NCBI GenBank assembly: GCA_030536565.1
Contig: JAUNPT010000047.1
Location: 1 to 14,598 of the forward strand
Source: Eubacteriales bacterium
Lineage (GTDB): Bacteria > Bacillota > Clostridia > Lachnospirales > Lachnospiraceae
Length of the DNA stretch: 14,598 bases
Reading direction: 5' to 3'
The position numbers and the translations under genes were made by a program. The notes under the pieces are model-generated. The model made no database searches. It saw only the letters and a list, made by a program, of their open reading frames with translations, and was not told the origin of the DNA. Positions within the stretch are counted from its first letter, which is position 1. Each line of letters opens with the position of its first letter. Positions 1 to 6,820 of this stretch are shown here, in pieces.

Positions 1-661
1 AGGAGTCCCCGCTAATATAAGTATATCTTGTATATCTGCCAATTGAATCATTTTCAAATCTTCCCATTGCCAGCTTAAAGCTTCCAAAGCCGCCAACCCG
101 TTTTCCCAAAACATTTTCCTCTGAATACCTGACAGAAGTTATATCACTGTATTCAATTTCACAATCCTTCCAGTAGCTTGCCTGAATCTGAATATTCCTA
201 TCTGTACATGTAATTTTAATGTCGCCTGTCAGCAGTATAAATCCCACAATTATAAATACAACTGCAAGAATAACTGAAACTACCATTGTTGTCTTCTTTG
301 CAGCTGCATCTTCCTTAGCTGTCAAAGCGCTGCTTACAATTCTGTTACCGTCCTTGTCTACTGCATAACACTTAGTATTTGTCCATACCATCATAAATAT
401 TATATCCACAATAATTACCATTACAAATACCCATGCAGACCAATTCGGAAGCTTATCTCCCATAAATGCCATACAGATAAGCATTATAGTAACTACTGAC
501 ATACCAATCCCCATAACACGGCACATTTTCTTCTCGTCATACTTTGCTTTCCTGGCTGCACCTGAGGTATTGTATCCCGCAATCAAAAAGCCTCCTCTGC
601 CTGTCAAAAACACCACTGATATCACTGCAAAAACCGCTGCCACAAACCATATCACTGCCAT
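1..661 (-). CDS. DUF3784-like membrane protein with C-terminal PH-like domain (3' end beyond window)
   Basis: The frame is open from an ATG at 661 to the window edge, giving 220 residues without a stop. The C-terminus is therefore missing. The start is supported by an AGGAGGAGG ribosome binding site about six bases upstream. Hydrophobic segments lie near residues 4-20, 52-67, 75-93 and 125-144. After the first segment comes GRGGFLIAGYNTSG, then KYDEKKMCR; this glycine-rich turn and charged stretch resemble the DUF3784 family as I remember it. Residues from about 147 onward are soluble and include WKDCEIEYSDI and GFGSFKLAMGRF, resembling bacterial PH-like domains that follow membrane helices. 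Function is unknown, and a membrane location is inferred from the helices. It lies downstream of ftsH in the same direction, but a terminator and its own likely promoter separate them. Family assignment is from pattern memory and is moderate. Confidence 0.75.
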   Translation of the reverse strand, partial: MAVIWFVAAVFAVISVVFLTGRGGFLIAGYNTSGAARKAKYDEKKMCRVMGIGMSVVTIMLICMAFMGDKLPNWSAWVFVMVIIVDIIFMMVWTNTKCYAVDKDGNRIVSSALTAKEDAAAKKTTMVVSVILAVVFIIVGFILLTGDIKITCTDRNIQIQASYWKDCEIEYSDITSVRYSEENVLGKRVGGFGSFKLAMGRFENDSIGRYTRYTYISGDS

Positions 662-735
662 ACTGTACCTCCTCCTTTAATTATCCGTAAAATCACTTAT
701 TTTGATAAAATCTGCATTTCACAAATATATAATTT

Positions 736-764
736 AGACTATCATTCCATACCCTCTATGTCAA
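736..764 (-). promoter_or_regulatory. Likely promoter of the DUF3784-like gene
   Basis: On the minus strand a perfect -35 box TTGACA (764-759) is followed after 17 bases by TAGTCT (741-736). The -10 box matches the consensus at only three of six positions, but a TG one base upstream gives it an extended -10 form. The predicted leader to the ATG at 661 is about 70 bases. The -35 box starts only a few bases past the T-tract of the ftsH terminator. Assigned from sequence only. Confidence 0.55.
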
Positions 765-766
765 CG

Positions 767-837
767 CAAAAACAAGCCAGCATACAGATTATTTTTTGCA
801 TACTTAAGATGCAAAATATAATCTATACACTGGCTTT
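767..837 (-). terminator. Rho-independent terminator of ftsH
   Basis: A long imperfect hairpin pairs AAGCCAG (774-780) with CTGGCTT (830-836). Inside it, AGATTAT (786-792) pairs with ATAATCT (818-824), and TTTTGCAT (794-801) pairs with ATGCAAAA (809-816). Read on the minus strand it begins about 27 bases after the ftsH stop and is followed by G then TTTTT (772-768). Both the length of the stem and the U-run support termination in the ftsH direction. On the plus strand the stem is also followed by a short T-rich stretch, but no plus-strand gene needs it. Confidence 0.85.
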
Positions 838-863
838 TCTTAGTCTGATTTTAATTAAAATGC

Positions 864-2951
864 TTAGTTATCATTCTCTGGTTTTTCAGCTTCCTCAGGC
901 TTTGACGAGCTTCCAATATTCTTCCAGAAATCATCTTCGTCCTCCTGTACATTTACCTTAGATGAATAGGTTCCATCCTCGTTAAACTGTACTGACTCAG
1001 CAACCTGCTCTGACAGAGTAAAGCCCGTTGTGTCAACTGGTTCAGGAATACCCTTTACTCTTCTGTAAATCTTCATAAATTCCTTACCGGTAATAGTTTC
1101 TTCTTCATAAAGATACTTAGCTATTTCATCTAAAACATCTCTGTTTTCTGAAAGAAGCTTTTTAGCCTCTTCATAACATTTCTTTAAGAGGCTCTTAACC
1201 TCTTCATCTATTTCTGCTGCAGTCTCATCAGAACAGTTAAGTCTGGCACTTCCGTCCAGATACTGGTTTTCAACTGTTGCAAGTCCCATAAGCCCGAACT
1301 TTTCTGACATACCATACTGCGTAATCATAGCTCTTGCAATCTTGGTTGCCTGTTCAATATCATTAGATGCACCTGTCGTAACTGTATCAAACACTAATTC
1401 TTCGGCAGCACGTCCGCCCAGGAAGGTTACAAGCCTTGTCTCTAGCTCTGCCTTGCTCATAAGATACTTTTCTTCTTCCGGAACCTGCATTACATATCCT
1501 AACGAACCCATTGTTCTTGGAACAATCGTAATCTTTTGAACTGGCTCAGCATGCTTCTTTAAAGCGGTAATAAGTGCATGTCCAACTTCATGGTAAGCAA
1601 CTGTGCGCTTTTCTTCTTTACTAAGAATCCTGTCCTTCTTTTCTTTACCTGCAATAACCACCTCTACAGCCTCAAAAAGATCCTTCTGCGATACAACATT
1701 TCTTCCATCTTTAACGGCTGCGATTGCAGCCTCGTTAATCATATTAGCAAGGTCTGAACCAACTGCACCACTTGTTGCAAGACCAATTGCATCTAAATCA
1801 ACGGTATCGTCCATAAGGACATCTTTTGAATGAACCTTTAATGTATCCACACGTCCCTTAAGATCTGGCTTGTCAACAATAATTCTCCTGTCAAATCTGC
1901 CCGGTCTTAGAAGAGCCTTGTCCAACACCTCTGGTCTGTTAGTAGCTGCAAGAATAAACAGACCTTTTGATGAATCAAACCCATCCATCTCGGCAAGCAG
2001 CTGGTTTAATGTCTGCTCACGCTCATCATTACCGCCTCCGTATCTGGAATCCCTGCTCTTACCAATAGCATCTATCTCATCAATGAAAATAATACATGGT
2101 GCCTGTTTCTGGGCCTCTTTAAATAAGTCTCTTACCCTTGATGCACCTACGCCAACAAACATTTCCACAAAGTCTGAACCTGCAAGTGAGAAAAACGGCA
2201 CATCTGCCTCACCAGCCACCGCCTTGGCAAGGAGAGTTTTACCTGTTCCCGGAGGCCCGACAAGAAGTGCACCCTTTGGGAGCTTTGCACCAATCTTTGA
2301 ATATTTCTCAGGATTATGAAGGAAATCAACTATTTCTGTAAGTGATTCCTTTGCTTCGTCCTGTCCTGCAACATCTTTAAATGTAACTCCGGTCTGCTTC
2401 TGGACATATACCTTGGCTGTGCTCTTGCCAACACCCATGCCGCCCATCATGCCGCCGCCTTTAGACAGCTTCCTGTATACAAACGCAAATATAATATAAA
2501 TAAACAGGAATGGAAGAACATATACAACTAAAAAGTCGATAATAGATGAGCTTGAATCTGGAATATAGCCATCAAACTCAATTCCTTTTCTCTTTAAAAG
2601 CGAAACTAAATTATCATCTCCTACATATCCTGTATAATACGTATATTTTACACCTGTCAGGGATTTTTCTGTATCTGTCTGCGCTTCCTGTGTTGGTACA
2701 ATTACAATTCTGTCTGATTCCAGCTTAACCTGCTCAACCTTGTCATCATCAATCATCTGGAGGAACTCATTATATGTCACCTCCTTATAGGTTGCATTCT
2801 TTAGCATACTGTCAAGCATTGTTATTCCAATAAATGTAATAATTGCCGCAACAATAATGATAATAATAGTGCTTGACTTCGGCTTCTTATTATTGTTTCC
2901 ATTATTGTTCTGGTTGTTATGGTTATTACCATTTCCATAATTGTTATTCAT
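864..2951 (-). CDS. ftsH: ATP-dependent zinc metalloprotease FtsH
   Basis: Membrane-anchored AAA+ protease that extracts and degrades misfolded membrane proteins and selected cytoplasmic regulators, working as a hexamer. The 695 residues have the full family layout. Transmembrane helix one is at about 28-46 and an extracytoplasmic domain at 50-135. Helix two is at about 138-159, followed by a glycine-rich linker. The AAA module shows Walker A GPPGTGKT (232-239), pore motif FVG (265-267), Walker B IIFIDEID (287-294) and a second region of homology ending in RPGRFDR with arginine fingers near 349 and 352. The protease domain has the zinc site HEVGH (454-458) and a likely third ligand in ASNDIEQ (D531). 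The first 21 residues contain 14 asparagines, and the C-terminal tail is acidic. The ATG has AAGGAAGG upstream. A promoter at 3000-3028 and the terminator at 767-837 suggest a single-gene transcript. Confidence 0.98.
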   Translation of the reverse strand: MNNNYGNGNNHNNQNNNGNNNKKPKSSTIIIIIVAAIITFIGITMLDSMLKNATYKEVTYNEFLQMIDDDKVEQVKLESDRIVIVPTQEAQTDTEKSLTGVKYTYYTGYVGDDNLVSLLKRKGIEFDGYIPDSSSSIIDFLVVYVLPFLFIYIIFAFVYRKLSKGGGMMGGMGVGKSTAKVYVQKQTGVTFKDVAGQDEAKESLTEIVDFLHNPEKYSKIGAKLPKGALLVGPPGTGKTLLAKAVAGEADVPFFSLAGSDFVEMFVGVGASRVRDLFKEAQKQAPCIIFIDEIDAIGKSRDSRYGGGNDEREQTLNQLLAEMDGFDSSKGLFILAATNRPEVLDKALLRPGRFDRRIIVDKPDLKGRVDTLKVHSKDVLMDDTVDLDAIGLATSGAVGSDLANMINEAAIAAVKDGRNVVSQKDLFEAVEVVIAGKEKKDRILSKEEKRTVAYHEVGHALITALKKHAEPVQKITIVPRTMGSLGYVMQVPEEEKYLMSKAELETRLVTFLGGRAAEELVFDTVTTGASNDIEQATKIARAMITQYGMSEKFGLMGLATVENQYLDGSARLNCSDETAAEIDEEVKSLLKKCYEEAKKLLSENRDVLDEIAKYLYEEETITGKEFMKIYRRVKGIPEPVDTTGFTLSEQVAESVQFNEDGTYSSKVNVQEDEDDFWKNIGSSSKPEEAEKPENDN

Positions 2952-2999
2952 AGATTTCCTTCCTAACTAGCTCCAATGTCTCATATTTTTCTAAAATTC

Positions 3000-3028
3000 A
3001 TTATAAAGAAGATTATTTTATAAATCAA
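3000..3028 (-). promoter_or_regulatory. ftsH promoter
   Basis: On the minus strand TTGATT (3028-3023) is separated by 17 bases from a perfect TATAAT (3005-3000). The predicted start of transcription lies near 2993, giving a leader of about 42 bases that includes the AAGGAAGG ribosome binding site. The -10 box lies inside the left arm of the inverted repeat 3000-3061. No CIRCE (HrcA) or CtsR-type heptamer repeats were seen nearby, so classical heat-shock repressor control is not evident. Confidence 0.75.
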
Positions 3029-3061
3029 CTGCAATCGACTTTTTTAAGGGTTCTTTATAAT
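3000..3061. repeat. 11-bp perfect inverted repeat between ftsH and pyrG
   Basis: ATTATAAAGAA (3000-3010) is the exact reverse complement of TTCTTTATAAT (3051-3061), with a 40-base spacer. Each arm contains TATAAT reading outward: the left arm is the ftsH -10 box on the minus strand, and the right arm holds a TATAAT on the plus strand (3056-3061) facing pyrG. It could be a regulator site pair, a pair of divergent -10 boxes, or chance in AT-rich DNA. Confidence 0.6.
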
Positions 3062-3103
3062 TACTTTATATTTTTCACATTTTATCTTTTTTCTGGAAAT
3101 GTA

Positions 3104-3132
3104 TTCACATTTTAATACTGTAGTTGTATAAT
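3104..3132 (+). promoter_or_regulatory. pyrG promoter
   Basis: TTCACA (3104-3109) and a perfect TATAAT (3127-3132) are separated by 17 bases. Transcription would begin near 3139, giving a leader of about 46 bases. The predicted initial transcript does not begin with a G-run followed by C, so the CTP-sensing reiterative-initiation attenuation known for Bacillus subtilis pyrG is not evident. A small GCCG/CGGC stem (3155-3167) sits just before the ribosome binding site and is too weak to call an attenuator. Confidence 0.75.
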
Positions 3133-3184
3133 TCAAAAATCTAATTATTGTGCAGCCGCAATACGGCAGAACGGAGGAGAATGA

Positions 3185-4798
3185 ATGCCAGTAAAATATG
3201 TATTTGTAACAGGTGGTGTAGTATCTGGTCTTGGCAAAGGAATTACAGCCGCATCTCTTGGAAGACTTCTTAAATCCCGCGGTTTTTCAGTCACTATGCA
3301 GAAATTCGACCCTTATATCAATGTTGACCCGGGTACAATGAATCCTATACAGCATGGTGAAGTTTTTGTAACAGACGATGGAGCCGAAACCGATCTGGAT
3401 CTTGGTCATTATGAAAGATTCATTGACGAGAACCTAAACAAAAATTCAAATGTTACAACAGGTAAGGTTTACTGGTCTGTGCTTCAAAAAGAACGACGCG
3501 GTGATTTTGGAGGAGGGACCGTTCAAGTCATTCCACACATTACCAACGAAATAAAGAGCCGCTTCTTTAGAGACTTTTCCACAACTGACACAAAAATTGC
3601 CATTATTGAAGTAGGCGGTACCGTCGGCGATATTGAAAGCCAGCCTTTCCTTGAAGCAATACGTCAGTTTCAGCATGAGGTAGGTCATGAAAATGCAATC
3701 CTTATCCATGTCACCCTAATCCCATATTTAAAAGCCTCTGGTGAAATGAAAACCAAACCTACCCAGGCAAGTGTCAAAGAATTACAGGGAATGGGAATAC
3801 AACCCGATATTCTCGTATGTCGTACAGAGCATCCGCTAGAACCCGGTATTAAAGAAAAAATTGCTTTGTTTTGTAATGTTCCTAAATCACATGTGTTACA
3901 GAATCTTGATGTTGAAATTCTCTATGATGCTCCTCTTGCCATGGAAAATGAACACCTTGCACAGGTTGCCTGTGAATGTCTTAAGCTTGACTGCCCAGAA
4001 CCCGATCTTTCGGAATGGAAAGACATGTGCACACGCTGGAAAAACCCTGAAAAAAAGGTTTCTGTTGCATTGGTAGGAAAATATATCCAGCTTCATGACG
4101 CTTATATCAGCGTCGTTGAAAGCCTGAAACATGGTGGTGTGTTTAATTGTGCCGAGGTGGATATTCAATGGATTGATTCGGAAAGCGTCACCTCCGGGAA
4201 TGCCGCCCAGCTTCTTGGCAATGTTTCCGGCATCCTTGTTCCCGGAGGCTTTGGTGATCGTGGTATTGAGGGAAAGATTCAGGCTATCCGATATGCGCGG
4301 GAAAACAATGTCCCATTCCTCGGTCTATGTCTTGGCATGCAGCTTTCTATTGTTGAATTTGCCAGAGATGTGCTTGGTTACTCTGATGCCCACAGTATTG
4401 AATTAAAGCCTGACACAACCCACCCTGTAATCCATTTAATGCCAGACCAGGAAGGAATTGATGATATCGGCGGTACACTAAGACTGGGCTCATATCCATG
4501 CATATTAGACAAATCCAGCAAAGCCTATGAACTATATGGACAGGAAGAAATATCTGAAAGACACCGCCATAGATATGAAGTAAACAATGATTACAGAAAA
4601 GTTCTCGTAGATAATGGTATGAAGCTTTCAGGTATCTCGCCTGACGGCAGAATTGTGGAAATGATTGAACTCCCCACACACCCTTGGTTCATTGCCACAC
4701 AGGCACACCCTGAGCTAAAGTCAAGACCTAACAGACCACATCCACTTTTCAAGGGCTTTATAAGTGCCGCCTTGAAATATCAGGAGGAAAATAAATAG
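3185..4798 (+). CDS. pyrG: CTP synthase (glutamine-hydrolysing)
   Basis: Converts UTP to CTP using ATP and glutamine-derived ammonia, the last step of de novo pyrimidine nucleotide synthesis; cytoplasmic, usually a tetramer. The 537 residues match the usual family length. The N-terminal synthase domain carries the P-loop-like GGVVSGLGKG (10-19) and GGTVGDIES (144-152). The C-terminal class I glutamine amidotransferase domain starts near 292. It shows the oxyanion-strand PGGFGDRG (353-360), nucleophile Cys382 in GLCLGMQ, and His508 and Glu510 in AHPE. All catalytic residues are present. GGAGG lies seven bases before the ATG at 3185; another ATG at 3181 is out of frame and too close to it. The gene is divergent from ftsH and appears to be transcribed alone, ending at the hairpin 4838-4873. 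Confidence 0.98.
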   Translation: MPVKYVFVTGGVVSGLGKGITAASLGRLLKSRGFSVTMQKFDPYINVDPGTMNPIQHGEVFVTDDGAETDLDLGHYERFIDENLNKNSNVTTGKVYWSVLQKERRGDFGGGTVQVIPHITNEIKSRFFRDFSTTDTKIAIIEVGGTVGDIESQPFLEAIRQFQHEVGHENAILIHVTLIPYLKASGEMKTKPTQASVKELQGMGIQPDILVCRTEHPLEPGIKEKIALFCNVPKSHVLQNLDVEILYDAPLAMENEHLAQVACECLKLDCPEPDLSEWKDMCTRWKNPEKKVSVALVGKYIQLHDAYISVVESLKHGGVFNCAEVDIQWIDSESVTSGNAAQLLGNVSGILVPGGFGDRGIEGKIQAIRYARENNVPFLGLCLGMQLSIVEFARDVLGYSDAHSIELKPDTTHPVIHLMPDQEGIDDIGGTLRLGSYPCILDKSSKAYELYGQEEISERHRHRYEVNNDYRKVLVDNGMKLSGISPDGRIVEMIELPTHPWFIATQAHPELKSRPNRPHPLFKGFISAALKYQEENK

Positions 4799-4837
4799 CT
4801 AAGGCTGATATTTAATAAAGAAAGATAAATGAAGCAG

Positions 4838-4873
4838 TGGTTTATATTGGATAAAACCTTTCAATATAAACCA
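4838..4873. terminator. Hairpin between convergent pyrG and PPTase genes, likely bidirectional terminator
   Basis: TGGTTTATATTG (4838-4849) and CAATATAAACCA (4862-4873) form a perfect 12-bp stem with a 12-base loop. It lies 39 bases after the pyrG stop and 16 bases after the PPTase stop, where both genes need termination. Neither side has a clean U-run: AAAGCTTT follows on the plus strand and CTGCTTCATTT on the minus. Termination is inferred mainly from the position and the stem. Confidence 0.65.
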
Positions 4874-4889
4874 CCAGCAAAAGCTTTAA

Positions 4890-5726
4890 TCAGGTATAGC
4901 TTATTACTGCTATGCAATATCCTTCAAGCTCATACTCAAAAAGTCTGGTACCTGAAGTCTTACAGGCTCCATGCAGAAAATTAATCCTCAGCTTATCATC
5001 TTCTTTTGGCAGAAACTCTGCCTGAGAAACGCCACTTGCAATTCCAACACCTGTAAGCTTGCTATATGCCTCCTTCATGGTCCAGATTCTAAAGAATCTT
5101 TTCTGCTGTCCACCTGTGTCTTCTAATTGTGTATAATTTTCCTGACACTTCCCTGCCCCGCTTCCTGTAAGCATATTTCCACACACCCACTGATATTCAG
5201 CCTCAGTAAAAAATCTTTTTGCTGTCTTAAGACTTATTCTGCGGTTTCCTTCTATATCTATGCCAACTGGTTTATCCCCTATAGCACACACAACAAACTC
5301 ACCTGCATGGGAGAGGTTAAAAAAAATCTTTGGAGATCCCTGCTGCTTGAACTCTGGTTTCCCATTAACACCCGACGTAAGCTCATAATCGAACTTTGAG
5401 TCATACAGGCTTAAATAAAATTCCAGTGAATGCCTGACAATATAAGGAACATCGTCTGTTTCAGCCTTATAAGCTCTAATACAGATATCTGTATCCTGCT
5501 TCGCCTGACCTATATCTAAGCCGGCACCTGAAATTACCCCTTCATATATACCTGTCGCCACATTAAGAAGAATCCCTGCTGCAAGTGAACGGGCTTTAGC
5601 CTCTTGGTTTTTAAGGCTGTCTACCCTTGCTCTGCGTTCACCTCGAACCAGCCCATAGCACCGCATTCTCATCTCATCAGTCATATATTCACCATTTTTA
5701 CCTATGTCGGTTAAAAATATAAGCAT
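4890..5726 (-). CDS. Sfp-type 4'-phosphopantetheinyl transferase
   Basis: Transfers the phosphopantetheine arm from coenzyme A to a serine of carrier proteins, activating acyl, aryl or peptidyl carriers of fatty acid, polyketide or nonribosomal peptide enzymes. Family motifs are in order: NGKPEF (121-126), FFNLSHA (135-141), VGIDIE (154-159) with metal ligands D156 and E158, and W215 with MKEAYSKLTG (217-226) including E219. The length of 278 fits the two-lobed Sfp class rather than the short AcpS class. The ATG at 5726 is chosen because GGAGAGG ends eight bases upstream; the in-frame TTG at 5732 is only two bases from it. Residues about 183-209 form a polar, glycine-rich stretch that looks longer than the equivalent in Sfp. 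It is last in the minus-strand block, 37 bases after a permease gene. The substrate is unknown, and no carrier protein is encoded in the window. Confidence 0.9.
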   Translation of the reverse strand: MLIFLTDIGKNGEYMTDEMRMRCYGLVRGERRARVDSLKNQEAKARSLAAGILLNVATGIYEGVISGAGLDIGQAKQDTDICIRAYKAETDDVPYIVRHSLEFYLSLYDSKFDYELTSGVNGKPEFKQQGSPKIFFNLSHAGEFVVCAIGDKPVGIDIEGNRRISLKTAKRFFTEAEYQWVCGNMLTGSGAGKCQENYTQLEDTGGQQKRFFRIWTMKEAYSKLTGVGIASGVSQAEFLPKEDDKLRINFLHGACKTSGTRLFEYELEGYCIAVISYT

Positions 5727-5734
5727 ACACAATT

Positions 5735-5741
5735 CCTCTCC
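5735..5741 (-). promoter_or_regulatory. Ribosome binding site GGAGAGG of the PPTase gene
   Basis: GGAGAGG on the minus strand ends eight bases before the ATG at 5726. This fixes that start against the TTG at 5732. The same heptamer precedes two other genes of the block. Confidence 0.75.
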
Positions 5742-5763
5742 GCAGGCTTTTCTGCTTTTTATA

Positions 5764-6816
5764 TTATAAAAGATAGTAATATGGCAGCAGAAGCCTCGCT
5801 ATATATTCTGCTGCAGGAAATGCAGCCAGCAGATTCACAAAAACCGGACAGAGTATCATCGAAGCAATTAATAAGACAGGTATTACAGAAACCACTGCCC
5901 TTGCAGACGGAAGCAATATATTCATAAGCCATGAAAATAAAATAATCATGACCACATAACTTCCCATTTTCCACAGCTCCAACGGATAATCTGCGGTATG
6001 TGATATCGCCATTGTAAGCTCCGCCGACACTGCAAAAAGCATTGTTGGAATCAGTGAATACAATGGTCTGCTGGCAATTTTAAAGCCATATGGAAGTGTC
6101 AAGAACACGCCCTTTTCCTCATCAATTTTCCACTGCACACAGCCAAATAAGCCTGCAAGATAAACTAAAATCCCAAGAATACCCCTGACAGGGAATGAAC
6201 CCGCCCCGCCTGCAATAGCAGTCATCTTACCATCATTTTCATTATCTAATATTGAAAATTTCATATGAAATGTCATGGTACCGCTTAAATAAGCATCATA
6301 GCTATCTGAAACCATCTGCACCGCCCTGTCCTCATATCTTTCAAAAACCGGACTTGTCCTTACATAATCTGCAGCAATGTCTCTGGCATGGACAGAAAAA
6401 AGCGCAGCAAAGACAATTTCTCTTGCCATAGCTGGCACAAAATCCGAACTGCTTTTCAGCTGCAGAACAGAGTTCTTATAATTCCTTTGGCTGTATCTTT
6501 TTGTCAGGCTGTTATCAAATATATACCCACATTCTGCCTTTCCACTCCTGACATCTTCTTTTAGCGTTTCATAATCAGACGCTCTGTAAAAATCTATGGA
6601 ATACTCTCCCTCAAGCAGCTGATTTAAAACTCTGTTTGAAAGTGCGTCCCTGTCCGATGCGACAATTCCTACTCTCGGTATCTGTGTCTGATTCATGGCA
6701 GGCAGTTTTACAATAACAGCCGCCACAGCTGGCATTCCCAAAAGGAAGATACTGACCACCGGATTTTTTAACTGGCGCTTTAAAAGCAGCCATAGCCACA
6801 GCCCTAATTTTTTCAT
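5764..6816 (-). CDS. ABC-2-type transporter membrane subunit (second of two)
   Basis: Predicted 350-residue membrane subunit of an ABC-2-type exporter; it would pair with the permease encoded just upstream and be driven by the ATPase at 8098-8787. The layout is one N-terminal helix at about 20-37, a large extracytoplasmic domain at about 40-205, and then four or five helices at about 210-226, 251-271, 284-302, 305-326 and possibly 330-349. This one-plus-five plan with a long first loop is typical of the YhgE/ABC-2 group. The ATG at 6816 lies four bases after the upstream permease stop, implying translational coupling. The best Shine-Dalgarno candidate, AGGTGG, is about 13 bases away and weak. 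In-frame TTG and GTG codons further upstream lack a binding site. The protein ends abruptly in YYYLL right after the last hydrophobic stretch. The transported substrate cannot be told from the sequence. Confidence 0.85.
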   Translation of the reverse strand: MKKLGLWLWLLLKRQLKNPVVSIFLLGMPAVAAVIVKLPAMNQTQIPRVGIVASDRDALSNRVLNQLLEGEYSIDFYRASDYETLKEDVRSGKAECGYIFDNSLTKRYSQRNYKNSVLQLKSSSDFVPAMAREIVFAALFSVHARDIAADYVRTSPVFERYEDRAVQMVSDSYDAYLSGTMTFHMKFSILDNENDGKMTAIAGGAGSFPVRGILGILVYLAGLFGCVQWKIDEEKGVFLTLPYGFKIASRPLYSLIPTMLFAVSAELTMAISHTADYPLELWKMGSYVVMIILFSWLMNILLPSARAVVSVIPVLLIASMILCPVFVNLLAAFPAAEYIARLLLPYYYLL

Positions 6817-6820
6817 AAGT

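Noticed and set aside
758..961. Plus-strand open frame of 67 codons
   Set aside because: It runs through the ftsH terminator hairpin and into the 3' end of ftsH, has no ribosome binding site, and its product has no recognisable features.
1870..2319. Plus-strand open frame of 149 codons opposite ftsH
   Set aside because: It lies wholly antisense to the conserved AAA domain of ftsH. Its serine-, alanine- and proline-rich product is typical of shadow frames.
3181..3183. Alternative ATG for pyrG
   Set aside because: It is out of frame with the CTP synthase and only three bases from GGAGG; the ATG at 3185 has the better spacing and the conserved MPVKYVFVTGG start.
3139..3184. CTP-sensing attenuator in the pyrG leader
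   Set aside because: The leader is only about 46 bases, does not start with a G-run, and has no terminator hairpin with a U-run; only a 4-bp stem is visible.
2952..3184. Heat-shock operators (CIRCE or CtsR type) near ftsH
   Set aside because: I looked for TTAGCACTC/GAGTGCTAA and GGTCAAA repeats and saw none.
4347..4679. Minus-strand open frame of 110 codons opposite pyrG
   Set aside because: It is antisense to the glutaminase domain of pyrG, with no start signals or familiar motifs.
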